Below are positions 27,286-37,630 of a stretch of DNA of 64,000 nucleotides, piece after piece. The stretch is from an uncultured Alphaproteobacteria bacterium (GTDB taxonomy: Bacteria; Pseudomonadota; Alphaproteobacteria; Thalassobaculales; Thalassobaculaceae), in NCBI GenBank assembly GCA_937776645.1, contig CALMRI010000024.1, forward strand, positions 1 through 64,000, read 5' to 3'. A program made the translations under genes and the position numbers. Within the stretch, counting starts at the first letter, position 1; each line of letters opens with the position of its first letter. The notes under the pieces were generated by a model. That model saw only the letters and a list, made by a program, of their open reading frames with translations. It was not told where the DNA came from and did not search any database.

Positions 27286-27432
27286 ATGGGTGAGACGGCC
27301 ACATTCGCCGTACCGGCGATCGAGGTGCCGGATCACATCACCGGCACCCCGGCCGGAGCCGTGCGGATGCCGGACATCCGAATCCTGGAAAACATGTCAC
27401 GATTGATGCGGAACTACTTAGTGAATTACTGA
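27286..27432 (+). CDS. Short open reading frame of unknown identity after hisI
   Basis: A 48-residue frame, MGETATFAVPAIEVPDHITG and onward to NYLVNY, with a well placed AGGAG 8-9 nt before its ATG and 10 nt after the hisI stop. I do not recognise it. Its second half overlaps the start of the damaged cytidine deaminase in another frame, so it may be the start of a lost gene rather than a finished small protein. Confidence 0.35.
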   Translation: MGETATFAVPAIEVPDHITGTPAGAVRMPDIRILENMSRLMRNYLVNY

Positions 27433-27798
27433 CCAAAGCAAGGAGCGCCGTGGCCATAGCCGACGCCCCGTCAGGCACGGTTCTTTGTGGCGCCAATGTC
27501 GAGGAACAGCTCGTACGGCGTCACCGTCTGCGACGAACGCAACGCGCTTTTCGGCGCCGTCGCCAAAGGCTTTCGCCGGATTAAATATCTTGTCGTTTCA
27601 ACTGCCGATTCCCTGGGCGGTCCGTTCTTCGAACACAGCCCCTGTGGCGTCTGCCGCCAGGTGACCAGAGAGTTTACCAGAATCGACGCCACACTCGACG
27701 GTGCGTTTACCCTGGTCGATCCCGGGGAGGGCGGCGTGCTCTACGACGTCGTCGATATCGAGCGTCTGCTGTCGCACGGCTTAACCTCCGCAGAATAA
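27394..27798 (+). pseudogene. Cytidine deaminase remnant
   Basis: A homotetrameric-type cytidine deaminase (pyrimidine salvage) that appears damaged. From the ATG at 27394, one missing base restores TIDAELLSELLTKARSA; the usual PYSxFxVGAA substrate segment is then absent. After a second shift near 27505 the core reads SSYGVTVCDERNALFGAVAK and HSPCGVCRQVTREF. The three Zn cysteines (VC-E, PC--C) remain, but the usual CAE reads CDE. The C-terminal third looks normal. Two frameshifts plus a deletion suggest a true pseudogene. Confidence 0.65.
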
Positions 27799-27881
27799 CT
27801 CCGGCCCACTCGGCCCCAAGCCTAACCCATAAACCGGTTTTAACCCTTCGTCGCGCAATGCTTTTTCCCAATCTTTCGCGC

Positions 27882-28224
27882 CTAGTCGCCCAACCCGGCA
27901 TTGATCGCCAACCGGGCCCATGACCGCAACGCGTCATCATCATACGATGGGTCCGCCAAGGTGAAATAGGGCATTCCGGTGGATTTTCTGGCCCTGGGTC
28001 GAAACGGTTCCATCCCCTTGGCTTCGAAGGTCGGGCGCGACTCATCGTCAACCTTCAAATAGATCTGTTCCTTCGAGACAATGGCGAAGATCACCCCATC
28101 ACAATAGAGGCCGAGAGCGCTCAACAGTCGCCGCGCCTCCCGGGATTCCCGAAGGAGTAAGTCGCTCCAACACGTGGGCGACGTCTTCGGGGAGCCGTGG
28201 TGGAAATGGTGGTGGTGCCGCCAC
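27882..28224 (-). CDS. TfoX N-terminal-domain protein, frameshifted
   Basis: A small protein like the N-terminal domain of TfoX/Sxy. The GTG at 28224, just after the bcp stop, gives a Pro-rich start and RLPEDVAHVLERL. A shift near 28170 continues into SALGLYCDGVIFAIVSKEQI, YLKVDDESRPTFEAKGMEPF and YDDDALRSWARLAINAGLGD, which match the TfoX pattern (GLYxDGxMFA, LYLKVDD, PxWARLA). The span is 343 nt (3n+1), so one base is extra. Single-domain homologues are common in alphaproteobacteria with no proven link to competence. Confidence 0.72.
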
Positions 28225-28225
28225 C

Positions 28226-28690
28226 TCACAGACCCTTGGTCGTGGCCAGGACCGCCTCGACGTGGCCCTTCACCTTAACTTTGCGCCAAATCGCCCGCAG
28301 AACGCCGGCCCCATCGATCAGAAAGGTCGCGCGCTCTATCCCCATGTATTTTCGACCATACAGGGATTTTTCCACCCAGGTATCATAGGCCTCGCAGACC
28401 GAGCCGTCGGCATCCGCGCCAAGCGTGAAGGGCAGATCATATTTTGTCTTGAACTTGTCGTGCTTAGCCACGGGGTCCTTCGACACACCAATGATCTCGG
28501 CGTTGAGGCCCGAGAAATCCGGCAATGCATCGCGGAACCCGCAGGCCTCTTTCGTACAACCAGGCGTGTCATCTTTCGGATAAAAATACAAAATCACGCT
28601 TTTACCCTTCAAACCAACCAGCGAAACCTCACCGCCACCATCCGTAGCCATGGTGAAGTCCGGGGCCTGGTCGCCAATGGCAAGCGTCAT
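28226..28690 (-). CDS. bcp: Thioredoxin-dependent peroxiredoxin (Bcp/PrxQ type)
   Basis: A 154-residue peroxiredoxin that reduces hydroperoxides. It starts MTLAIGDQAPDFTMATDGGG, and the peroxidatic-cysteine site is LYFYPKDDTPGCTKEACGFR near residues 34-53, with the second Cys five residues on, as in PrxQ. KYDLPFTLGADADGSVCEAY and the end GHVEAVLATTKGL complete the fold. An AGGAGA ribosome site lies before the ATG. The tfoX-like gene follows directly and glnE is upstream. Confidence 0.95.
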   Translation of the reverse strand: MTLAIGDQAPDFTMATDGGGEVSLVGLKGKSVILYFYPKDDTPGCTKEACGFRDALPDFSGLNAEIIGVSKDPVAKHDKFKTKYDLPFTLGADADGSVCEAYDTWVEKSLYGRKYMGIERATFLIDGAGVLRAIWRKVKVKGHVEAVLATTKGL

Positions 28691-28756
28691 GGTTGTTCTC
28701 CTGTATCGATCTGACGTGGCGGATGGTGTTGTTTTGCAGGTTTCTGTTCAGGTGGG

Positions 28757-31733
28757 TTATCGAACCGGTGTGTCAACGATCCGCTCGAATAATTCGGTCA
28801 CGCAGCCGCCAGTTTCGATGATCTTTGCTTCCAATGCGGTGAAGTCAACCGCGCCACCTACCTGGATCAACCGAGCCTTAAGCGATTCCGGTGCGCTCAG
28901 TGGATCAAACGCATCATCGACGGTCAGACGGAGCAGCCCCTGAATGTTACGGAACAGTCGCACGGCGTCGGCAAGAACCGTCGCGTCCACCTCGTCCAGC
29001 GCGCCGACCGCCGCCAGTTTTCCACAGGCTAACACGGTATTTGCTTCGATTACATCAGGATGCTCACAAGCGTGCTTGAGCTGTAGAAACTGCACGATGA
29101 ATTCCGCGTCGACGAGCCCTCCGCGCCAATGCTTCAATTGCCAGGGCGATGTCGCGACATGGCTGACCGCCATGCGCTGACGCATGATCGAAACATCCCC
29201 CCGCAATGCCTCCGCATCCCGCGGCTGGCACAAAATCGCTCGAATTTCCGCATTGATCCGATCGGCTAGTTCTGGCATTCCAGCTATCACCCGGGCCCGA
29301 TTCAGGGCCATGTGCTCCCAAGTCCAGGACGATTCCGCGTGGTATTTGCGAAATCCTTCAAGACTCGCCGCGACCGGGGCCTTGTTGCCATTGGGCCGTA
29401 ACCTCATGTCGACCTCGAACAATCCGCCTGCCGCCGTCTTGGTGGTAAGCGCGGCGATCAATCTCTGGCCCAACCGAATGAAATAATGGTTCCCGCCCAG
29501 AGGCTTTTCGCCCTCCGACTCCTGATCCAACGGACCATCATGCAGGAATACCAGATCCAGATCCGATCCCGCCGAAAGTTCCCGACCACCAAGCTTGCCC
29601 ATGGAGATCACCGCGAGGGCGGGAATCCCGGTACCCGGCATCCGGCCATGACGCCGGGCGAATTCCTCCTCCACCCGGGGCAAAAGACACCGGATCGCCG
29701 CATCGACGATATCCGACATGGTCCGCCCGGACCGCTCGGTGCCGATCTGCCCGCGCAACCCCTGAACACCAACTTGAAAGCGCCGGTCGTTGATCCAGCG
29801 CCGGGCGGTATCCAGCACCTCCTCGTAGGAGGCCTCCAAGCCCAATTCACCGTTCAATTCGGCGGTCAGGTCTTCCGCTCCTGGCAAGCCGACCGCCAGA
29901 TCATGGGTCAGCACCCCCTCGAACAGGGACGGATTGCGGCCAAGATGCTCGGCCAGCGAGGGCGCCATGCCCATAATGTCGGCGATCACTCCCAAAAGCG
30001 GTGGATTGGCCAAAATCAGTGAGAAAAGCTGCACCCCCGCCGGCACCACTTCGAGAAAGCGGTCGAACCGCCGAAACGCATCATCCGGCTGCGCCGTGGC
30101 GGTGAACGCGGTCAACAGAGCCGGCGCCAGGTCGGTCAGCAGTTGACGGGCCCGCTCGCTGCGGGTCGCCCGGTAGCGACCATGATGCCAAGCCCGAAGA
30201 CGCTCGCTCACCATATCGGGTTCCTGAAAACCCATCCGAGCGAGGGTCCGTAATGTCTCGGGGTCGTTCTCCACGCCGGTGAAGACCAAGCTTCCATCCA
30301 CGCTTCCAAGCGCCGTCAACGGGGCGTCCTCCTCAAACAATGCACCGTAATGACGAGCGACCGTGGACAAATGATGCAACAGCGCGCGGCGTAGATCATC
30401 CACATCCTCTAATCCCAGAAACCCGGCGATACGGGTCATTCCTTCGGCGGTATCCGGCATGTCATGGGTCTGTGCGTCCGCCACCATCTGCAAGCGGTGC
30501 TCGATCTTGCGCAAATAGCCATAAGCCTCCAACAGGACCCGCGCCACGTCAGGCGCCACCCGACCGGCCTCGACCAGCGCCGCCATCGCATCGGCAGTCC
30601 GCGGCTGGCGCTGCCTGGCGTCGCGTCCACCCCAGATCAATTGCTGGGTCTGGACGAAAAATTCGATCTCACGGATGCCGCCGCGGCCAAGCTTCAGGTT
30701 ATGTCCCTCCACCGCGATCGTCGCGCCGCCGCGATGCGCGATGATCTGTCGCTTGATCGAATGAATATCCCGGATCGCCGCAAAATCGAGATGGCGGCGC
30801 CAGATGAATGGTCGCATTCGCTCGAAGAAAGCGCGCGCAGCGTCGAAATCACAGCCGACTGCCCGCGCACGGATATACGCCGCTCGTTCCCAATTCTGCC
30901 CAAGGCTCTCGTAATAAACCTCGGCAGCACTGACCGAAACCGCAAGCGGGGTCGCGCTGGCATCCGGCCGCAAGCGCAGGTCCGTTCGAAATACGTAGCC
31001 GTCGGACGTGCGCTCCTCCAACAATTTGACCACCAGTCTCGCCGCCTGCACAAACGCCCGCTGCAGCTCCTCGACGCCCCCATAAAGCGGCAGTTCATCG
31101 TCATAAAAGACGACCAGATCGATATCGCTGGAGTAGTTCAGCTCGCGCGCGCCGAGCTTGCCCATGGCCAGGCAGACGAGGCCGGACCCTGCCACCGGGT
31201 CCTCCGGGTCGGCGCAAGGTAGTTTGCCGCGTTGCTGCTGATCAGCCAGCGCATGGCGCCACGCGAGCCCAATCGCTCGGTCGGCGAAGTCACTCAGACC
31301 AATGACCACAGGCTCCAAGTCCCAGGTACCCAGCGTGTCGGCCACCGCGATCGCCAATGCGACATGCCGTTTCGCCGCTCGCAGCACGGTCATAAGCTGC
31401 GCCGTCTTCATCTTGACCGGGTCTATGGCATCCAGATCGGCCATCACTTGGCCAAGAACGACCTCGGGCCCTATCGTCAGTATCCGCGTGGCGATAACCT
31501 GATCTCTCAGCAATAACCGCGTTAGGAACGGGCTGCAGGCGAAAAGACCCGCGCAGGGCCGCCAAGCCGGCCGCGTTTGATACAATCGACCACGCGGCGG
31601 CGGCCTCGGCCTCGTCGGGAATCCGTTCCGCCCCTTCGATCCAGCGATCCATGCCAACCCGGGCCGCTGCCTCGTCCACCACGACGGGAAAGTCTTGGGC
31701 AGTTTCGGCATACACGTTCGCTGACCTCACCAA
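28757..31733 (-). CDS. glnE: Bifunctional glutamine synthetase adenylyltransferase/adenylyl-removing enzyme, one frameshift
   Basis: Controls glutamine synthetase by adding and removing AMP in response to PII. Two nucleotidyltransferase domains are clear: the N-terminal deadenylylase with YSSDIDLVVFYDDELPLYGG and FRTDLRLRPDASATP, and the C-terminal adenylylase with AGSDLDLVFLHDGPLDQE and FEVDMRLRPNGNKAPVAASL. The start at 31733 (MVRSANVYAETAQDF) is in a different frame from the body; the frames meet near 31540-31560 (LAALRG joined to LFACSPFLTRLLLRDQV). The span is 3n+1, so one base is extra. About 990 residues is the normal length. Confidence 0.93.
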
Positions 31734-31916
31734 GGTAATGTTTTATAGGGCGCCAACCTGAGACAACGTGGACTGGACCGTCAAGCACAACACGGATCAC
31801 GTTACCCCAAAGCCGCAAACTGAACCTCGCCGAGAACGCCACCCTGTGCTAACCGATGCGGATAACCTGTCGCCACAGACGGCTGGCCGATGCCAAAACC
31901 TGAATAGGACCATCAC

Positions 31917-34900
31917 GTGACCGCCAAGATCGTCAAACTCGCGCTGGAGATCATCGGCGTCCTCGTCGCTGGCGCGGTAATCGCGATCCTCGCGCTTGGC
32001 TGGCGGCTTACCACCGGTCCTATCTCGTTGGACTTCGCCCGGGGTTTGCTCGAGGACGCGCTAACCCCGGCTGAATTGCCGATTAATGTCACAATCGGCG
32101 AGCCGGTTCTGACCTGGAAGGGCTGGACGCGCGTCTTCGACGTCACCGTCAACGATGTGCAGCTCACCGGATATGACGGAGCTCTTTATGCGAAGGCGCC
32201 ATCGGTTCAGGTTCGGCTCTCGGTAAGGGCGTTGGCCGAGGGCATTGCCGCGCCGATCCGTATTACCGTCAACCAACCAACGATCCGTCTTGGCAAGGCC
32301 CTTACGACCAGGCAAACGGCCCCGGTCCTTGAAACGCACGGCCCCTTTGATGAGCCATGGGTTTCGGAACTACTGCGCGAGTTCGCCGCGCCCAGCAACG
32401 CGGCCAATAGTGCACCCAGTCGGCTTTCGCATCTGCGGCTGGTGGAACTGAACGACGCTACCATCGAACTACCTTGGTCCAAACGAGCCGGTATGTGGGC
32501 GTTGCGGGGCTTGAACGCTAGGATCTCTCGACGGGAAGGAACTCTGCGCCTCAATTCCACCGCCGTCGCCTCGATCGACGGCGCCGTTACCGATGTCGAC
32601 CTGGACCTCCATTATGACACCGGACCGGAACGAGTCGCCGGCTCGATCAAATTAGGCGGATTGCCGTTCTCGTCAATCACCCGCGCCGCGCCGGTGATCG
32701 CTGACCAAATTACTTGGAGCGCGCCGTTGGACGCGGCGGTCGAATTCACCCTGCAGCCGCCCTCGACCCTCTTGAAGGTATCCGGGACGTTGACCACGAA
32801 ACAGGGAACGTTGGGTTTGCCAGGGCTTTATCCAGCTCCGATTCCGTTGCAGGCTCTAACGCTCCAAGCCGCCTATGACGCGGCGTCGGAAACCCTCGAC
32901 ATCTCGGCTCTGCAAGTGCGCCAGGGCGAGGTGAGCGCCAACGCCCGTCTATCGATTGAAGATTTGTTTGGCGTCGCCAAGGTGACCTTCCAGGCTTCCA
33001 CTGAAAATTTTCCTGGGAGCCAGTTGGAACATTATTGGCCGCCGAGACTCGGGATCGACGCTCGAGCCTGGATCATCAAAAATCTGGAAGGCGGCTCGGT
33101 TCCCAAAGCGACCGTGGAACTGGCGGCCAGCATCGACCTTTCCGACCCACAATCGCTGGCGCTGACCCGTCTCCGCGGCGGGATCAATTTTACCGGTGTT
33201 ACCGCACATTATTTCCGCCCTCTGCCCCCGGTTGTCCAGATCAACGGTCGGGCTGAATTCGATCAAACCAAGTTCGACATCACATTCGATTCAGGGCGTT
33301 TGAACGATCTGATTTTTAGCAAGTCCACCGCCCGGTTTCTCGACCTGGATACAGGTCAAAAGCGGGCGGCGATCGAGGTGAGCGCGCGCGGCCCGATTCG
33401 TACAGCCCTGGAGGTACTGAATCACGAAAAGCTCGCCTTGACCCAGCGGATCGGATTGGTGCCGAATACTGTCACCGGACTTGCCGACACCCGCGTCCGT
33501 TTCGCCTTTCCCTTGACGCACTCGCTGACACTCAACCAAGTCGATTTCACCGCCTCCGGCACCATGGAGGGTGTCGGCATACCGGGCGTCGCGTTCGACC
33601 ATGCGCTGAGCGAGGGAGTGCTGACGCTCGACCTGACCCGCGAGGGAATGCGGGTGAACGGCACCGGGTTGCTGGCGGGAGCCTCCGCGAATGTGACCCT
33701 GGACGAGGTCTTTACGGAAAGATCTCGCATCCGCCAACGCAAACACCTGACCGGCATCTTCGACGACGCAGCCATCACCAACCTGGGGCTACCCTCCTTC
33801 ATGACGCTTGAGGGACCGGTCATGGTGGATGTCGAGATGCTCAATCTGGCGGACGGAAACGCGGAAGTTTCGGCGTTGCTTGATCTGCGGGATACCGACA
33901 TGGCGATTCCGGCCCTAAAGTGGAGCAAGCCGGCAGGCGCCGCTGGACGGGTGCGGTTCTTGCTCGACATGCAGGCCGATCAGGTCCAAAGCCTCCATTC
34001 CGCCAGCCTGTTAGCCGCTGATCTGGGCATCGATCTGGCGGCGGATTTCCAGTCCGACACCGGTGTGCTGAAACGGATCCTTATTAACCAACTTGTGCTG
34101 GGCGATAGCACGATGGCCGGGGTGATAAACGCCCGTCCCGAGGGCCTCTTTGAGGCGACCTTGTCAGGGGACCGACTAGACATCCAACGTTTTCTCGAGG
34201 TCGAACCTGCCGAGCCATCCACCCCTAGTCCACCCATCTCCATCAATGCTCGTTTCAAGGAAATCCTTATCGGCGCCTTGCCGCCGATCACCGATACAAT
34301 CCTGACCCTGCATCATAACGGTCGTCTGTTGAACGATATTCAACTCACCGGCCAGATTGGCGATGAACCGATCACTATCGCATATGCCGTCGCCGACGGC
34401 GCGAAGCGATTCGAGATCCTTTCCGAAGACGCTGGCCGGGTGTTGCGCGGCTTCGATATACTCGATTCGATCGAAGGAGGTCGCCTTGCCGTGGCCGGCA
34501 TCACCACTGGTCAGGGCGATAGCGCCCATACCACCATCGATCTTTCAATACAGGAATTTGGACTGATCAACGCGCCACTTCTGGCCCAGCTCTTGAACGC
34601 CGCATTTCTACCCGGGTTGGTCGACACTCTGCGGGGGCGAGGGATCCGCTTCGAGAGCCTGAACGCAAAGATCAGCGTTACCAGAGAGCGCGCGGAGATT
34701 CTCGACGCGCTTGCATTCGGCTCATCTCTTGGAATTTCTGCGAGCGGCGGCATCAACCACCTCGCCAGAACCATAGATATGAATGGCATGCTTGTGCCGG
34801 CCTATGGTTTAAGCCGGCTCATCGACCAGATCCCAATCCTCGGCCACATTTTAACCGGGGGTGAAAAAGAAGGCCTGCTCGCCGCTGAATACTTGCTCCG

Positions 34901-35045
34901 CGGCAGCCTCGACAGCCCCACCGTAACCGTCAACCCATTGACAGCATTTGCACCTGGGTTCCTACGTGCCCTAGTCAAGGCGACCAATCTGCCCTCAGGC
35001 CAACCAGTTGCGCCAGCTCACCAAATTCCAAAGCAAGAACGGTGA
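31917..35045 (+). CDS. Large AsmA-like protein (DUF3971 / YhdP type)
   Basis: A 1042-residue protein anchored by one N-terminal helix (ALEIIGVLVAGAVIAILALG) with the rest in the periplasm as repeated beta-strand modules. It resembles the YhdP/AsmA-like group, which in E. coli forms hydrophobic-groove bridges that move phospholipids between the membranes. The C-terminal AsmA signature is visible near residues 920-1000 (GSSLGISASGGINHLARTID and LVPAYGLSRLIDQIPILGHI, then LLRGSLDSPTVTVNPLTAFA). The GTG at 31917 is chosen because the membrane helix follows at once. It is divergent from glnE and convergent with tyrS. Confidence 0.88.
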   Translation: MTAKIVKLALEIIGVLVAGAVIAILALGWRLTTGPISLDFARGLLEDALTPAELPINVTIGEPVLTWKGWTRVFDVTVNDVQLTGYDGALYAKAPSVQVRLSVRALAEGIAAPIRITVNQPTIRLGKALTTRQTAPVLETHGPFDEPWVSELLREFAAPSNAANSAPSRLSHLRLVELNDATIELPWSKRAGMWALRGLNARISRREGTLRLNSTAVASIDGAVTDVDLDLHYDTGPERVAGSIKLGGLPFSSITRAAPVIADQITWSAPLDAAVEFTLQPPSTLLKVSGTLTTKQGTLGLPGLYPAPIPLQALTLQAAYDAASETLDISALQVRQGEVSANARLSIEDLFGVAKVTFQASTENFPGSQLEHYWPPRLGIDARAWIIKNLEGGSVPKATVELAASIDLSDPQSLALTRLRGGINFTGVTAHYFRPLPPVVQINGRAEFDQTKFDITFDSGRLNDLIFSKSTARFLDLDTGQKRAAIEVSARGPIRTALEVLNHEKLALTQRIGLVPNTVTGLADTRVRFAFPLTHSLTLNQVDFTASGTMEGVGIPGVAFDHALSEGVLTLDLTREGMRVNGTGLLAGASANVTLDEVFTERSRIRQRKHLTGIFDDAAITNLGLPSFMTLEGPVMVDVEMLNLADGNAEVSALLDLRDTDMAIPALKWSKPAGAAGRVRFLLDMQADQVQSLHSASLLAADLGIDLAADFQSDTGVLKRILINQLVLGDSTMAGVINARPEGLFEATLSGDRLDIQRFLEVEPAEPSTPSPPISINARFKEILIGALPPITDTILTLHHNGRLLNDIQLTGQIGDEPITIAYAVADGAKRFEILSEDAGRVLRGFDILDSIEGGRLAVAGITTGQGDSAHTTIDLSIQEFGLINAPLLAQLLNAAFLPGLVDTLRGRGIRFESLNAKISVTRERAEILDALAFGSSLGISASGGINHLARTIDMNGMLVPAYGLSRLIDQIPILGHILTGGEKEGLLAAEYLLRGSLDSPTVTVNPLTAFAPGFLRALVKATNLPSGQPVAPAHQIPKQER

Positions 35046-35054
35046 GACTGATCC

Positions 35055-36314
35055 TCAGGCCATACGCAACAGGACATGGCGCTTTTTGCCATAGGACAGC
35101 TTGATCAACCCATCGGGGCTAACGTCATCCAGCCCAAGTTTTAAACCCTCGTCGTGTATCACCGTGTCGTTGACCCGGACCCCTTTGGCCTTAATTAAGC
35201 GGCGGGCCTCACCGTTCGAGGACACCAACTTGGCGAACTCCTTGCCCAGCGCGTCGACAACCCATAGGCCGGCATCAAGATCCGCCCTGGTCACCTCGAC
35301 TGTTGGCAAGGCAGCACCGACCTTTCCTTCTTCGAAAGTCTGGCGCGCCGTCTCGGCCGCGGTCAACGCCGCCGCCGCGCCGTGGCACAGCGTTGTCGCC
35401 TCGTCGGCCAGAATCTTTTTCGCGTCGTTCAGTTCGCTACCCGGCAAACTCTCCAACCGCTTGATTTCATCCAGCGGTAGTTCAGTAAACAGCCTCAGGA
35501 ACCGGCCGAGATCTGCATCCTCAGTGTTGCGCCAGAATTGCCAAAAATCATAGGCACTAAGCCGATCGTCATTGAGCCAGATCGCCCCCTGAGCGGTCTT
35601 ACCCATCTTGGCGCCGGACGTGGTCGTCACCAACGGCGTGGTCAGGCCAAAAATCGTCTGCTGATCGACACGGCGGGCCAATTCCACACCATTGACGATG
35701 TTTCCCCATTGGTCCGAGCCGCCCATCTGCAACACGCATCCATAGCGCCGGCGCAATTCCAGAAAATCATAGGCCTGGAGGACCATGTAGTTGAACTCAA
35801 GAAACGACAGCGGCTGTTGGCGCTCCAACCGCAACTTCACGCTGTCGAAGGACAGCATACGGTTAACCGAAAAATGCCGGCCGTACTTGCGCAAGAACGG
35901 GATGTATTGCAGCCCGGAAAGCCACTCGTCATTGTCGCACATCACAGCGTCGCTCGGCCCGTCGCCGAACGAAAGATAGTTTTCGAAAATCTTGCGAATA
36001 CCGGCCTTGTTGTTCTCGATATCCTCGTCGCTGAGCATTTTACGCATGTTGTCCTTGCCGGACGGATCGCCGACCTTGGTCGTGCCACCACCCATCAGAA
36101 CAATCGGCTTGTGACCTGACTTTTGCAGATGTCGCAGCATCATGATCTGTACGAGGCTACCGACATGCAGACTATCAGCGGTGCAATCAAAGCCGATATA
36201 CGCAGTGACCGCCTTGTTGTTCATCATTGAATCAAGCTCGACGTCATCCGTCACTTGATGGATGAAACCGCGATCATGCATCGTCGTCATGAACGACGAA
36301 GAGAAGCTGGACAT
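35055..36314 (-). CDS. tyrS: Tyrosyl-tRNA synthetase
   Basis: Charges tRNA-Tyr. Class I motifs are present: the HIGH-type box [20 protein letters not shown] near residue 38 and the KMSKS-type loop [14 protein letters not shown] near residue 230. [20 protein letters not shown] with [20 protein letters not shown] forms the tyrosine pocket. The end has an S4 RNA-binding domain ([20 protein letters not shown]). Translation could start at 36314 or at [12 protein letters not shown] eight codons later. It faces anmK divergently, a pairing common in this class. Confidence 0.97.
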   Translation of the reverse strand: MSSFSSSFMTTMHDRGFIHQVTDDVELDSMMNNKAVTAYIGFDCTADSLHVGSLVQIMMLRHLQKSGHKPIVLMGGGTTKVGDPSGKDNMRKMLSDEDIENNKAGIRKIFENYLSFGDGPSDAVMCDNDEWLSGLQYIPFLRKYGRHFSVNRMLSFDSVKLRLERQQPLSFLEFNYMVLQAYDFLELRRRYGCVLQMGGSDQWGNIVNGVELARRVDQQTIFGLTTPLVTTTSGAKMGKTAQGAIWLNDDRLSAYDFWQFWRNTEDADLGRFLRLFTELPLDEIKRLESLPGSELNDAKKILADEATTLCHGAAAALTAAETARQTFEEGKVGAALPTVEVTRADLDAGLWVVDALGKEFAKLVSSNGEARRLIKAKGVRVNDTVIHDEGLKLGLDDVSPDGLIKLSYGKKRHVLLRMA

Positions 36315-36441
36315 GGCCTATTGCCTCGCTTTTACCAAAATTCTGGACGGCGGATGTAACACACCAGGCCTCTAGCCTCAACAACACCGGGTTTCAAGGA
36401 CTTGATGTTGACGCTGTATACGACGGCCTCTATCAAACCTC

Positions 36442-37530
36442 ATGGCGAAAAAAGTATGGACCGCAATTGGGTTGATGAGCGGCACCTCGATGGATGGTGT
36501 CGATGCGGCGCTGATCACTACCGACGGTGAGGCAATGCTGGAGCCGGGTCGTCATCTGACCACACCTTACGATTCCACTTTTCGTGATCGGCTGCGGGAC
36601 CTCGTCGCGGGCCAAGGTGATGTCGCCGCGGTCGAAAAAGAACTCACGGCCTGCCACGGGCGCGCGGTCACGGCGCTGCTGCGTGTTGCTGGCATCGGAC
36701 CGGCAGACGTGGATATCATCGGCTTTCACGGCCACACGATCCTGCACAAACCCGAGCAGGCCAGGACCTGGCAGATCGGCGACGGGGCAAAGCTCGCCAG
36801 GGATACCGGTATCGATGTGGTCTATGACCTGCGCGGCGCTGATGTCGCGGCAGGCGGTCAGGGGGCGCCGCTGGCTCCGATTTTTCATCGGGCACTTTCA
36901 GCTGAAATGCCGCGACCGCTTGCAGTGCTGAACATAGGCGGAGTCGCCAATGTTACCTGGATCGGCGACGGCGAGGAGGCATTGATTGGCTACGACACCG
37001 GGCCGGGCAATGCCTTGCTCGACGATTGGATCAGGCGCCACACTGGCAACCCATTCGACCGCGATGGCGCGCTTAGCGCTGCCGGGCACCCCCACCCGGT
37101 CAAGCTCGCCAAGTTGGTGACCCATCCTTATTTTAACGAGAAGCCACCGAAGTCTTTGGATCGCGACGCTTTCGCAGCCATTGCAGTGGATATCCTGCGG
37201 GATCTATCAGTTGAAGATGGGGCGGCGCTGCTGACCGCCTTCACCGTCGAAACCATTTCCCAGGCGGCCATCCACATGCCGTTACAGCCGCGACAATGGA
37301 TTGTCGTCGGTGGTGGCCGACACAATCAGGCGTTGATGGACGGGTTGCGCGCCCGGATCGACGCGGAGATCACCTCCGGCGATGACATCGGGTGGTCTGG
37401 CGACGCCATCGAGGCGCAGGCCTTTGGTTACATGGCTATCCGCTCGCGTCTTAGCCTCCCTATCAGCTATCCTGGAACCACCGGCGTGCCGCACCCGATG
37501 AGCGGTGGCGTGCTCGCTCGAAAGCCCTGA
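36442..37530 (+). CDS. anmK: Anhydro-N-acetylmuramic acid kinase
   Basis: Phosphorylates 1,6-anhydro-MurNAc recovered from cell wall turnover, feeding it to MurNAc-6-P etherase. The 362-residue protein begins MAKKVWTAIGLMSGTSMDGV, the ATP-binding start of the family. It continues with IGFHGHTILHKPEQARTWQI, VYDLRGADVAAGGQGAPLAP, GYDTGPGNALLDDWIRRHTG and IVVGGGRHNQALMDGL. It is divergent from tyrS with 127 nt between starts. Confidence 0.96.
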   Translation: MAKKVWTAIGLMSGTSMDGVDAALITTDGEAMLEPGRHLTTPYDSTFRDRLRDLVAGQGDVAAVEKELTACHGRAVTALLRVAGIGPADVDIIGFHGHTILHKPEQARTWQIGDGAKLARDTGIDVVYDLRGADVAAGGQGAPLAPIFHRALSAEMPRPLAVLNIGGVANVTWIGDGEEALIGYDTGPGNALLDDWIRRHTGNPFDRDGALSAAGHPHPVKLAKLVTHPYFNEKPPKSLDRDAFAAIAVDILRDLSVEDGAALLTAFTVETISQAAIHMPLQPRQWIVVGGGRHNQALMDGLRARIDAEITSGDDIGWSGDAIEAQAFGYMAIRSRLSLPISYPGTTGVPHPMSGGVLARKP

Positions 37531-37630
37531 AGCGACTCCGGCCCGGGCGCATTGCGCCCACCCTTCAAGCCCGGTAGTTTTCCGGCAAAACAAGGCGCTC
37601 GGTTGTGAATACCATCCCGGAGGAACAAAA

